Positions 21,698 through 29,285 of a stretch of DNA of 49,621 nt are shown here, in pieces. The notes beneath the pieces are model-generated. The model ran no database searches, was not told the DNA's origin, and saw only the letters and a list, made by a program, of their open reading frames with translations. Made by a program: the position numbers and the translations under genes. Position 1 is the stretch's first letter. Every line of letters starts with the position of its first letter. Source of the DNA: Chloroflexota bacterium (lineage in GTDB: Bacteria > Chloroflexota > Anaerolineae > UBA4142 > SHND01); assembly GCA_029778615.1 (NCBI GenBank), contig JAKOPZ010000161.1:1-49621 (forward strand). Direction: 5' to 3'.

Positions 21698-23437
21698 CTA
21701 CTCCTTCACCTCACTCCGCGTCTGCTTTTTAAACATCTCCAAAATCTCTTGCTCGGTCGTCGCGTCTTCGGGTGATTTGTCCTCGCGGTTGGGATTTACG
21801 ACGCGCGGAAATCGGAGCGCGTAGCCTGCTTCATCGCCGTACATGCCTGCGGTGTGAATCTGGCTGCGCGTGATTTCATCGGCTTGCACTTCCATCACAT
21901 ATTTCGGTTCCACCCACACATCGGGAATCATGTTTGAATCTACGCGCGCGTGCTTGTGTTCCAAAGCAATCGCGTTCAGTTTGTTGTAATACTCGGCAAA
22001 TTCCAATTCCGTGAGCCCCGAACCCACTTTGCCGACCGTGCGAAACCGGTCATTCTTTTTGTCATACACCGCGCACAACAACGCGCCCACGCCAAATTTC
22101 GCGCGCTGGCCGCGTCCACGCAAAAAGCCGACGACGACCACATCCACCGTATCGCGCAAATGTCCTTGATACGCGCGTTTGAATTTCATCCAATTGAAAT
22201 TGCGCGCGCCTGCTTGATACGTCGAATCGGGACGTTTCGCCATGATGCCTTCGAGTCCCGCTTCGATTTTTGCCATGAAAAATTCGTCAACCTGTTTTGG
22301 TTCCGTCACGTAAATTTGTTCGATGAGTTGAATGCTATTCCCTTCGCCAATCAATTTGCCCAAACGTTCGTGACGCTCTTTGTATGGCACGCCCGTCACA
22401 TCTTGACCATCCACCCACAATACATCGAACGCTAATAATTTCAACGGGTGCGATTGCGTCATTTCGTCAATTCCATATTTGCGGCGACGTTGACTTGTTT
22501 CTTGAAACGGCAAAAAGTCGCCCGTGTCAGGGTCATACGCAATCGCTTCGCCTTCGAGAATCGCGCGTTTCGCTTGAATCTGTTTTCGCACCGCATCCGC
22601 GACATCGGGAAACATCCCCGTCGTTTCTTCCAAGTTACGCGAAAACATTCGCACCTTGTCGCCGTCCTTGTGCGCTTGCACGCGAAAGCCGTCCACTTTT
22701 GGTTCGAGCGCGCACTCGCCCATACGCGTAATAATTTCCTCCGCGCTTTTCGCGCGTTCCGCGAGTTCCATGCGAATCGGTTTGCCGACGGTGATTTTTA
22801 GTTTCTTTAACCCTTTGACGCCATCCTTTTTGAACGTCGTCGCGACGAGTCCCAAATCGCTCGTAATGTTGTACGCGCGTTCCAAATCGGGGCGCAAACT
22901 CTTGTCGCCCGTTTCACTCCACGACAAACCATCCAGCACCGTCACATCGCCGACGCCCAAACGCAATCGTCCCATCGGCACGCGCAATAAATATCGCGCC
23001 TCGCGCGGACTTGATTGCTTTAACAACTCTGCGAGCAAGCCGACGCGTTTTTCGACAGTCCCTTCGCCGCTTGTCGTTGCGATTTCGCGCAATTTTTCAA
23101 AAACGTCTTCGACCTCTAATTTTTTACTTTTCGCTTTGCTCAATTCTTCAACAACGTTCCCGTAATCGCCGCGCTCTTTGTACAATTTTTTCACATCGGC
23201 GAGCGGTGTGTTGGTTGCCAGCGCGACGGACTGAGCAATCAATGCTTCGCCCATTCCAAATTCAATCGCTTCATAATTTGGCGCGAGACGTTCTTGCGTG
23301 AGATACACGATGGCTGCCATATCGTCCGCTTCGGCATGCTTGAACAAATCGCCCAGAATACGCGTCATTTCCAAACGCTTGCTCGTCGCTTCCAATTGCG
23401 CGAGATAATCTACGAGAGTGGAGAATTTCATTTCCAT
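21698..23437 (-). CDS. lig: ATP-dependent DNA ligase
   Basis: A 579-residue ligase that seals nicks in duplex DNA through an enzyme-AMP intermediate. The N-terminal about 200 residues are the DNA-binding domain of LigI/archaeal-type ligases. The adenylation motif EPKVDGFR has the reactive Lys near 247 (245 if the second ATG is used). Later nucleotidyltransferase motifs include LEGEAIAYD, KLLAFDVLW, EGIMAKRPDSTY and NWMKFKRAY. The OB domain follows, with WVEPKYVMEVQADEIT and LRFPRV. It has the size of replicative or repair archaeal-type ligases rather than LigD. Two ATGs six bases apart (23437, 23431) are possible starts; the longer open frame only translates a palindromic repeat. It may supply extra repair capacity besides an expected NAD-dependent LigA outside the window. 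Confidence 0.92.
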   Translation of the reverse strand: MEMKFSTLVDYLAQLEATSKRLEMTRILGDLFKHAEADDMAAIVYLTQERLAPNYEAIEFGMGEALIAQSVALATNTPLADVKKLYKERGDYGNVVEELSKAKSKKLEVEDVFEKLREIATTSGEGTVEKRVGLLAELLKQSSPREARYLLRVPMGRLRLGVGDVTVLDGLSWSETGDKSLRPDLERAYNITSDLGLVATTFKKDGVKGLKKLKITVGKPIRMELAERAKSAEEIITRMGECALEPKVDGFRVQAHKDGDKVRMFSRNLEETTGMFPDVADAVRKQIQAKRAILEGEAIAYDPDTGDFLPFQETSQRRRKYGIDEMTQSHPLKLLAFDVLWVDGQDVTGVPYKERHERLGKLIGEGNSIQLIEQIYVTEPKQVDEFFMAKIEAGLEGIMAKRPDSTYQAGARNFNWMKFKRAYQGHLRDTVDVVVVGFLRGRGQRAKFGVGALLCAVYDKKNDRFRTVGKVGSGLTELEFAEYYNKLNAIALEHKHARVDSNMIPDVWVEPKYVMEVQADEITRSQIHTAGMYGDEAGYALRFPRVVNPNREDKSPEDATTEQEILEMFKKQTRSEVKE

Positions 23438-23441
23438 CGCG

Positions 23442-23495
23442 TAGGGGCAAAGCATTGACTTGCGTTGCTCTGCAACGCCCAATGCTTCGCCCCTA
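23442..23495. repeat. Palindromic repeat, family B (TAGGGGCAAAGCATTG element)
   Basis: TAGGGGCAAAGCATTG pairs with CAATGCTTCGCCCCTA (one mismatch), and inside it GCGTTGC-TCT-GCAACGC forms the hairpin tip. It fills the whole space between the cupin-like gene end and the ligase start. A related element is at 31726-31796. Confidence 0.88.
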
Positions 23496-23499
23496 TCTT

Positions 23500-24030
23500 T
23501 CAATTGCGCGCGTAATCGTCCTGCAAACGCACAATGTCATTTTCATCCGATAAATTTTGCGGGTCCGTGTGAATCCAAATTTCCGCCACCGCGCCCCATT
23601 CATCCAAACCCACGAGGCGATGACGCGTGCCTTGCGCGAGTTCAATCGTTTCGCCCACGCGCAAAATAATTTTTGTTTCCGGCTGCGCGTCCGTCTCGCT
23701 CACGTACACGCCCACCGCGCCGCTGACCGCGCGCCAAAATTCCGCGCGGCGCGAATGATATTGCCACGAGAGCCGCCGTCGCGGCGCCACCAGCAAAATT
23801 TTCGGACTGCGTTCGCCGTGCCGCGCGTTCGCGGGAACATGAATGTCGCCGAAATATGTTTCGATGAATTTATCCGCTTGTTCGTTCCCCACGCGCAAAA
23901 ACGCGCCCCACGGACGCGACGCGTCCACTTCGGCGATGGAAAATCCTTGCGCGGCGAGATGCGCGCGAAACATTTCGACAATTTTTTCTTTCGACTCGTT
24001 TGAATTGATTTGCGGCACACGCGCCGACAT
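23500..24030 (-). CDS. Cupin-fold protein, type II mannose-6-phosphate isomerase-like
   Basis: A 176-residue protein with a jelly-roll cupin resembling the sugar isomerase domain of type II phosphomannose isomerase. WGAFLRV, LSWQYHSRRAEFWRAVSG, VYVSE, GETIELAQGTRHRLVG and AEIWIHTDP are in the family order. The His in QYH, Glu in RAEFW and His in GTRHR are the usual metal ligands. Family members interconvert sugar phosphates or act as sugar-binding modules; this one lacks the guanylyltransferase part, so a free-standing isomerase or sensor is more likely. GNEQADKFIETYF near the start may help with substrate. It precedes the ligase gene on the same strand, separated by a palindromic repeat. Start at the ATG at 24030, 14 bases after the TPR gene. 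Confidence 0.78.
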   Translation of the reverse strand: MSARVPQINSNESKEKIVEMFRAHLAAQGFSIAEVDASRPWGAFLRVGNEQADKFIETYFGDIHVPANARHGERSPKILLVAPRRRLSWQYHSRRAEFWRAVSGAVGVYVSETDAQPETKIILRVGETIELAQGTRHRLVGLDEWGAVAEIWIHTDPQNLSDENDIVRLQDDYARN

Positions 24031-24044
24031 GCGTTGCCCCCCAC

Positions 24045-25496
24045 TTAGGTAACCGAACTCACGAATGGTTCAGAGCGCACACTCCCGCGCAGCGCGTCGC
24101 GAAAATAAGCCGCGTCGTCGCGCGTCGCGTTGTGCGCGCCCACTTGAAATTGTTCCCTCGCCGCGGCGCGTTTGCCCTCGCGCTCCAACGCCAAGCCCAA
24201 ATTGTAACGACTGATATTGGTGAACGGGTCGAGCGCCACCGCGCGGCGGAACGCGCGTTCCGCATCCTCAAATTTGCGCTGCGCGAAATACACCGCGCCC
24301 AAATCATTTTGCGCCATCGCGTCTGCCGGATTCACATCCAAAATTCGGAAATACGCGTCTTGCGCCGCGCTCCAATTGCGCGCATTGAACAATTGACGCG
24401 CCTGCCGAAACAGACCGGCTAAATCTTTTTGATCCGCAACCTGCACTTCGACTTGCTTGATTTCTTGCATCGCCGTTTCGGACGCGCGCGGCGCATCCGC
24501 CGTGTAACCCAACGGCATCATCGAAGGCATGTTCAACGCAGGTCCGGTGGATAACAGCGACGGCATTTCCGGCATTGTCAAAAGCGGCGGCATCGAAAAA
24601 CCGAACATCGGCTCTTGGGATTGAATCGCCGCCGCGTCGCCGAGACGCGCGGACACTTGATTCGCTGCGGCTTGCTGCGTCGTAAGTCGTTCACTTGCCT
24701 GCCGATATGGCGCCGCTGCCGCGCGTTCGCCCGCGCTCAAGCGCGCTTGGGCTTGTGCATCGGATTCAAACGCATTGACGCGGTCGGCGGCGAGGCGTTC
24801 ACTCGCGCGCGCAAAGGGGTCATCTGCCGCGCCGCGCGCGTTGGACAATTGCGCGGCGCGCGCGCCGGCGGCGGGTTCCGAAATGGATTGCACAAAGGCG
24901 CCGAGATTTTCAAACAACGAGCCCATCACCACAGTTGGCGTGTAGGTCATGGTCGCGTCGGGTGCAGGCGCGGCGGTTTGTTCTGCGCGCACGGGGCGGT
25001 TTAAAATCGCGCTCACGCGCTGTGCCAACGCGTCCATCTCTGCGCGCGTGCCGCGCTCATTCACCACAAGCGTCGAACCATCCGTCCCTTGCAAGACCGT
25101 TTGCCAAACCGGAAAGGTATCCAGCGCGAACGCGGTCGAGGCACCGGCGCTCGTGACCTGAACATCGCGAATCAAATTGAACGAAATTTCTTGACGGCGC
25201 GTCGGAACGAAAAAAATCGAATCGGTGCGGCGGGCAATTGCCTGACGCGCGTCCAAAACGACGCGCGTCATTGCCAACGCCTGCGCCAACGAATTGAGGA
25301 TGACCAATCCAATGACCAGAAAAATCACAATCATCACCGGATTGATTTCACCGCCATCGTTCAAGAGCGCGCCCATGCCCGCACACGCGACCACGCCAAA
25401 AATAAGCGTGCCCACCACTGCGCCCAGCGCGTTGCCGCCGCCTTTGCCCAGCGTAATGCGGTCCGGTTCTTCGTTGAGAATTTTTAGAGCAGCCAT
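24045..25496 (-). CDS. Membrane protein with PH-like N-terminal and C-terminal TPR repeats
   Basis: A 483-residue protein of unknown function. Two membrane helices (about 24-46 and 52-72) precede a beta-rich segment (TRVVLDARQAIARR, about 75-155) with the look of bacterial PH/DUF-type domains. A long Ala/Glu/Arg-rich linker (about 185-345) has Pro/Met-rich stretches. The C-terminal 120 residues hold TPR repeats: LFRQARQLFNARNWSAAQDAYFRIL, AQNDLGAVYFAQRKFEDAERAF and SRYNLGLALEREGKRAAAREQF. TPRs usually bind other proteins, so a membrane-attached scaffold is likely. A TATAAT box (reverse strand, 25505-25510) stands eight bases before the ATG and there is no ribosome site, so the mRNA may be leaderless. 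It is divergent from moaC. Confidence 0.7.
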   Translation of the reverse strand: MAALKILNEEPDRITLGKGGGNALGAVVGTLIFGVVACAGMGALLNDGGEINPVMIVIFLVIGLVILNSLAQALAMTRVVLDARQAIARRTDSIFFVPTRRQEISFNLIRDVQVTSAGASTAFALDTFPVWQTVLQGTDGSTLVVNERGTRAEMDALAQRVSAILNRPVRAEQTAAPAPDATMTYTPTVVMGSLFENLGAFVQSISEPAAGARAAQLSNARGAADDPFARASERLAADRVNAFESDAQAQARLSAGERAAAAPYRQASERLTTQQAAANQVSARLGDAAAIQSQEPMFGFSMPPLLTMPEMPSLLSTGPALNMPSMMPLGYTADAPRASETAMQEIKQVEVQVADQKDLAGLFRQARQLFNARNWSAAQDAYFRILDVNPADAMAQNDLGAVYFAQRKFEDAERAFRRAVALDPFTNISRYNLGLALEREGKRAAAREQFQVGAHNATRDDAAYFRDALRGSVRSEPFVSSVT

Positions 25497-25600
25497 ACGC
25501 GCTGATTATACCATCATCACTCTATGCGACGATTGCTGTTTCGTTGCGGCGAATGGAATTTGCGGATTGGGCGCGCGGATATGTTGTATAATCCAAAAAT

Positions 25601-26083
25601 ATGCTGACTCATCTCGACGCGCAGGGACGCGCGCAGATGGTGGACGTGAGCGCCAAAGCGGACACCGAACGCGTGGCAATTGCCAAAGCCAATGTGATTT
25701 TGTTAAAAGAAACGCGCGCGTTGATGGCGCAAGGCGCGCTGGAAAAAGGCGATGTGTTCGCCGTCGCGCGCGTTGCGGGCATCTTGGCGGCGAAACGCAC
25801 ACACGAATTGATTCCGCTGTGTCATCCTCTTTTGCTCACCGATGTTGAGGTGCAGTTTCAAGATACGGCTCCCCCCGACGACGCGCACGCGCAAATCGAA
25901 ATCACCGGGATTGCAAAGAATGTCGGCAAAACGGGTGTCGAAATGGAAGCGCTTGTCGCCGTCGCGAACGCCGCGCTCACTCTTTACGATATGGTCAAAG
26001 CAATTGACCGCCGCGTGCGCATTGACAATATCCGCCTTGTCTATAAAGCGGGCGGGAAAAGCGGTGAATTAAAACTCGAATGA
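25601..26083 (+). CDS. moaC: Cyclic pyranopterin monophosphate synthase MoaC
   Basis: A 160-residue enzyme that, after MoaA, forms cyclic pyranopterin monophosphate, the first stable intermediate of molybdenum cofactor synthesis. All main residues are visible: Lys49 (LEKGDVF), His75 (LIPLCHP), the Glu114-Met-Glu116 motif (GVEMEAL), Asp130 and Lys133 (YDMVKAIDR). The length fits the family. No other moa gene is in the window, so Mo-cofactor genes are scattered. TATAAT at 25587-25592 stands only eight bases before the ATG and no Shine-Dalgarno sequence is present, so the mRNA is probably leaderless. It is divergent from the TPR gene. Confidence 0.95.
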   Translation: MLTHLDAQGRAQMVDVSAKADTERVAIAKANVILLKETRALMAQGALEKGDVFAVARVAGILAAKRTHELIPLCHPLLLTDVEVQFQDTAPPDDAHAQIEITGIAKNVGKTGVEMEALVAVANAALTLYDMVKAIDRRVRIDNIRLVYKAGGKSGELKLE

Positions 26084-26090
26084 ATAATGC

Positions 26091-26160
26091 TCAATGCACA
26101 ATGCACAATTTTGAAATCTGATTTCGTTGCGCCTTGTGCATTCTTCATTGTGCATTGTGG
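26091..26160. repeat. Inverted 7-bp tandem repeat pair (CACAATG units)
   Basis: CTCAATG CACAATG CACAATT on the left and TTGTGCATTC...CATTGTGCATTGTGG on the right are inverted copies. The element fills the spacer between moaC and the SEC-C gene and ends right at the ATG at 26161. Confidence 0.85.
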
Positions 26161-26772
26161 ATGTTACCTCAATACGAATCCTTTCTCGACGCCACGCCGG
26201 AAAAAGGCGTCATCATTGTCGAATTCTGGTGGCAAGCGCCGAATCGTTTGCAGCGCGGCACGCGTCATGTTGCAGGCATGTCCATCGGGACAAAAACGTC
26301 CATGATTTTTTTCAAGCGCGTGCTCGCGTCGGAAAAATGTTGGTGCGGCAGCGGCAGAGCATTTGGTAAATGTCATCGTCGCGACGACGATTGGACCTAC
26401 GTTTCGCTCGACCCCGACCGCCACACGTACAGCCCGGTTATTTTGCTCGAACGCGTTTTCCCCCACATCAATTTCGCGCACGCGCGCGAACATTTGCGTA
26501 ACGATAAACGTCTGCTGTGCATTGATTATCAAACCGAGCGCGCCGAGTGGGCAATACCCGCGCATCCGCCAATTGTGAATGAGATTGGACAGCTCGTCCT
26601 CGGCACAATTGAAATCACGCCACATGGTCTGCGGATTGAAACCAACAGCGAGAAACGGCTGGAACATCTCACCGGTTTGGTCACACAGCTGCTCGGCGCG
26701 TTGGGTAAAAGCGAAACGCGTCGCGCCGAACCGCAAAAAACGTTTGCCGTCCCCGCGCGGGGGCACCGATGA
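26161..26772 (+). CDS. SEC-C motif protein of unknown function
   Basis: A 203-residue protein with one recognisable element, the SEC-C zinc motif CWCGSGRAFGKCH near residues 60-72 (Cys-x-Cys-x8-Cys-His), as found at the end of SecA and in many small proteins. The rest (RHTYSPVILLERVFPHINFAHAREHL and the C-terminal LEHLTGLVTQLLGALG) is not recognised. It overlaps threonine synthase by four bases (ATGA), so translation is coupled. The open frame starts further upstream at 26134, but only by reading through the inverted heptads; ATG at 26161 is preferred. A role as a small zinc-dependent adaptor is conceivable, but there is no evidence for it here. Confidence 0.7.
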   Translation: MLPQYESFLDATPEKGVIIVEFWWQAPNRLQRGTRHVAGMSIGTKTSMIFFKRVLASEKCWCGSGRAFGKCHRRDDDWTYVSLDPDRHTYSPVILLERVFPHINFAHAREHLRNDKRLLCIDYQTERAEWAIPAHPPIVNEIGQLVLGTIEITPHGLRIETNSEKRLEHLTGLVTQLLGALGKSETRRAEPQKTFAVPARGHR

Positions 26773-27869
26773 ACATTCGTTGCGCAAACTGCGGCGCGCA
26801 GTATGAATTGAATACGCGCGCGTGGAAATGTGAAACGTGCGGCGGACTCGTACAAATTGTGGGTGCGCCCAAATTTGATGCAACGCAAATCGCGCGTCAA
26901 GACACCACCCTCTGGCGTTATCGCGCCCTCCTGCCCCTTCCCGAACACGCGACCCCGATTTCACTCGGCGAAGGTTGGACGCCGCTCATCCCCCTTCCCT
27001 ATCGTGAACGTAACATTTATTGCAAACTCGATTTTCTCAACCCGACGGGCTCGTTCAAAGACCGCGGCACAAGCGTCATCGTCAGCGCGGTGAAAGCATT
27101 CGGCATTGAACACGTGGTCGAAGATTCGTCGGGCAACGCGGCGGCTTCGCTCGCGGGATATTCCGCGTACGCGAATTTGCGCGCGACAATTTTTGTGCCC
27201 GCGCACGCGTCGCCGATGAAACTCGCGCAGATTCAAGTGTACGGCGCGGAATTGAAAAAAATCGAGGGCGTGCGCGAAAAATCGGCAGAGGCGGCACAAG
27301 ACGCGGTAACCCATCAAGGCGCGTACTATGCATCGCATTATTACAATCCATTTTTTGTCGCGGGCATGCAAACGACGGCGTGGGAAATTTGGGAACAGCT
27401 CGGGCGCGCGCCGGATGTGATTGTCATGCCGGCGGGACAGGGCACGAATATGGTTGGCATGTATCGCGGTTTCGCCGCGCTGCATGATGCAAACTTGATA
27501 CCCGCGCTGCCGCGTTTCATTGCCGCACAAGCCGCGCTGGTCGCACCCCTCGCGCTCGCGTACGAACGCGGCGCAAGTGAACCCGCGCGCGTGGAACCAC
27601 AGAACACCATCGCCGAAGGCATTGCGAATACGCAACCCGTGCATGGACACGAGTTGTTACGTATTGTACGTGAAACGAACGGCGCGGCGATTGCGGCAAG
27701 CGAAGATGAAATCCGCGCCGCGCGCGTGAACTTGGCGCGACTCGGCATTTTCGTAGAACCGACGAGCGCGACCGCGATGGCGGTGTTGGAAAAAATTTGG
27801 GACAAATTTGGTAATGCGGAAACCGTTGTTGTGAGTTTGACGGGGAACGGCTTGAAAGCGCCAGTATGA
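26769..27869 (+). CDS. thrC: Threonine synthase with N-terminal zinc ribbon
   Basis: A 366-residue pyridoxal-phosphate enzyme making threonine from O-phosphohomoserine. A zinc ribbon formed by Cys5, Cys8, Cys21 and Cys24 is found in the archaeal/Chloroflexota form. The cofactor Lys97 is in NPTGSFKDRG. The phosphate-binding SSGNAAASLAGY follows (near residue 120), and AGQGTNMVGMYRGF and SLTGNGLK complete the fold II features. The protein belongs to the fold-type II family together with cysteate synthase, which is an alternative call that sequence cannot fully exclude. It is coupled at both ends: ATGA overlaps with the SEC-C gene before it and with the PhzF gene after it. Confidence 0.9.
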   Translation: MNIRCANCGAQYELNTRAWKCETCGGLVQIVGAPKFDATQIARQDTTLWRYRALLPLPEHATPISLGEGWTPLIPLPYRERNIYCKLDFLNPTGSFKDRGTSVIVSAVKAFGIEHVVEDSSGNAAASLAGYSAYANLRATIFVPAHASPMKLAQIQVYGAELKKIEGVREKSAEAAQDAVTHQGAYYASHYYNPFFVAGMQTTAWEIWEQLGRAPDVIVMPAGQGTNMVGMYRGFAALHDANLIPALPRFIAAQAALVAPLALAYERGASEPARVEPQNTIAEGIANTQPVHGHELLRIVRETNGAAIAASEDEIRAARVNLARLGIFVEPTSATAMAVLEKIWDKFGNAETVVVSLTGNGLKAPV

Positions 27870-28735
27870 CACATCCTTTTTATATCGTTGATGTTTTTGC
27901 CGAACAAAAATATGCGGGGAATCAACTCGCGGTTGTGCAGCACGCCTCCGACCTGGACGCGCAGACGATGCAGCGCATTGCCCGCGAAATGAATTTTGCC
28001 GAGACGACGTTCATTCTCTCCGACGAGCCGCGCAACGGCGGCTATGATGTGCGAATTTTTACACCGCGCGCCGAAGTGCCGTTTGCCGGACATCCGACGC
28101 TCGGGACCGCGTTTGTGATTGAGAATGAAATCGCGCCGCGCGACACGCGTCCGATTGTGTTGAATTTGCAAGTCGGACAAATTCCGGTGACATTCGACGG
28201 CGATGTATGGTGGATGAAACAGAACGCGCCGACGTTCGGACAAGTTTGTACTCCATCGCAGTTGACGAGCGTATTGAATTTGCAGGAAGCGGATTTTGAT
28301 GCGCGCTTTCCGATTCAAGAAGTTTCAACCGGTTTGCCATTCCTTCTCGTCCCGTTGAAAAATCTCGATGCAGTGCGTCGCGCGCAGATCCATTTGGCAG
28401 CGCTCAAAAATTTGATTGCGCCGCTCGAAGCGAAAATGATTTTTCTGTTCAGTCCCGAAACGTACGCGCCGGAAAATCAATTGAACGCGCGGATGTTTGG
28501 CGATGAATATGGCGTGAGCGAAGACCCGGCAACGGGCAGCGCGAATGGTTGTCTCGCGGGCTATTTAGTCAAATATAACTATTTCGGTCCGTCCGAAATT
28601 AATCTGCGCGTCGAACAGGGTTATGAAATCAATCGCCGCTCGTTGTTGCGGCTGCGCGCGTCCGAACGCAACGGGGCTTTTGATATCCATGTCGGCGGCA
28701 AAGTGTTTCCCAGCGCGCGCGGTGAATTGGTCTAG
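27866..28735 (+). CDS. PhzF-family isomerase/epimerase
   Basis: A 289-residue protein of the PhzF family, cofactor-independent isomerases with two diaminopimelate-epimerase-like halves. Family landmarks: FYIVDVFAEQKYAGNQLAVV at the start, the Glu in MNFAETTFIL that serves as proton donor in PhzF, FAGHPTLGTAFVI and EDPATGSANGCLAGYL (the Asp-x-Ala-Thr-Gly line). Only some members take part in phenazine synthesis; no other phenazine gene is present, so the substrate is unknown, possibly a small amino-acid derivative. It overlaps the threonine synthase gene by four bases, which hints at amino-acid metabolism. Start at ATG 27866. Confidence 0.88.
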   Translation: MTHPFYIVDVFAEQKYAGNQLAVVQHASDLDAQTMQRIAREMNFAETTFILSDEPRNGGYDVRIFTPRAEVPFAGHPTLGTAFVIENEIAPRDTRPIVLNLQVGQIPVTFDGDVWWMKQNAPTFGQVCTPSQLTSVLNLQEADFDARFPIQEVSTGLPFLLVPLKNLDAVRRAQIHLAALKNLIAPLEAKMIFLFSPETYAPENQLNARMFGDEYGVSEDPATGSANGCLAGYLVKYNYFGPSEINLRVEQGYEINRRSLLRLRASERNGAFDIHVGGKVFPSARGELV

Positions 28736-28837
28736 CCATCGCGATGGGTCAAATGTAAGATTGCCAAGTGAAATGAATCAGAGTATCAACAACGCAAGTC
28801 TTTTTTTGCTCGATCTCGTACTGGGCGCATCGGCTTT

Positions 28838-28865
28838 TTGGCAGTCGGCAGCATTTTGATATAAT
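28838..28865 (+). promoter_or_regulatory. Promoter of the small membrane protein gene
   Basis: TTGGCA (28838-28843) and TATAAT (28860-28865) with a 16-bp spacer. GAAAGGAG follows 15 bases downstream as the ribosome site. Confidence 0.8.
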
Positions 28866-28896
28866 CTCTGTCGTTGGACAGAAAGGAGACGACCGC

Positions 28897-29172
28897 ATGA
28901 AAAAGTTTTATCTCGGCTTGAGCATCGTCGGCTTGACGTTGCTGCTTTTCGCGACGGCGTTTGCGTTTTCGCTGCTGCTCCAGCGATTGCATGTGAGCAC
29001 GTTCAGCATGGCAGAACCGGCGGCGCCGGTCGTCATTGCCGCGCCGATGACCTCGGCGGACGAAGCACAAATCGCGTCTCCCCGTTCCGACACGGTGCGA
29101 ATGGAAGAATATCTGACGCCCGACCATTTGTGCCAGAAAAAAGAGCAATCAGACCGCATCACCGATTTCTAG
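28897..29172 (+). CDS. Small membrane protein, unknown
   Basis: A 91-residue protein with a positively charged start (MKKFY), one hydrophobic helix (about 6-29) and a mostly hydrophilic tail. It could be a single-pass anchor or an uncleaved signal. The tail has no recognised domain. A clear promoter (28838-28865) and the strong ribosome site GAAAGGAG, eight bases before the ATG, argue that it is a real gene. A large hairpin with a T-run downstream (29204-29268) would end its transcript. It lies alone between the PhzF gene and selD. Confidence 0.6.
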   Translation: MKKFYLGLSIVGLTLLLFATAFAFSLLLQRLHVSTFSMAEPAAPVVIAAPMTSADEAQIASPRSDTVRMEEYLTPDHLCQKKEQSDRITDF

Positions 29173-29203
29173 TTTTCGCGCGTTTCTTTCGCTGCGCCTT
29201 TTA

Positions 29204-29268
29204 CTCACGCAAGACTTGGCGGACAAAGACCTGTCTTTGTGCGTTGAGGTTTGGCGTGAGATTTTTTT
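29204..29268. terminator. Large hairpin with T-run
   Basis: The outer arms CTCACGC (29204-29210) and GCGTGAG (29254-29260) and the inner stem ACAAAGAC-CT-GTCTTTGT (29223-29240) form a long hairpin, followed by seven T. It could end the small membrane protein transcript. Its right arm also overlaps the TTGGCG of a possible selD promoter. Confidence 0.65.
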
Positions 29269-29279
29269 CCCTGTATGAT
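29251..29279 (+). promoter_or_regulatory. Likely promoter of selD
   Basis: TTGGCG (29251-29256) and TATGAT (29274-29279) with a 17-bp spacer. The -10 is six bases before the ATG, so the transcript would be leaderless. Confidence 0.55.
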
Positions 29280-29285
29280 GCAACC

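Noticed and set aside
23438-23503. N-terminal extension of the DNA ligase
   Set aside because: The extra residues are encoded by the family B palindrome; two ATGs at 23437 and 23431 give the normal N terminus.
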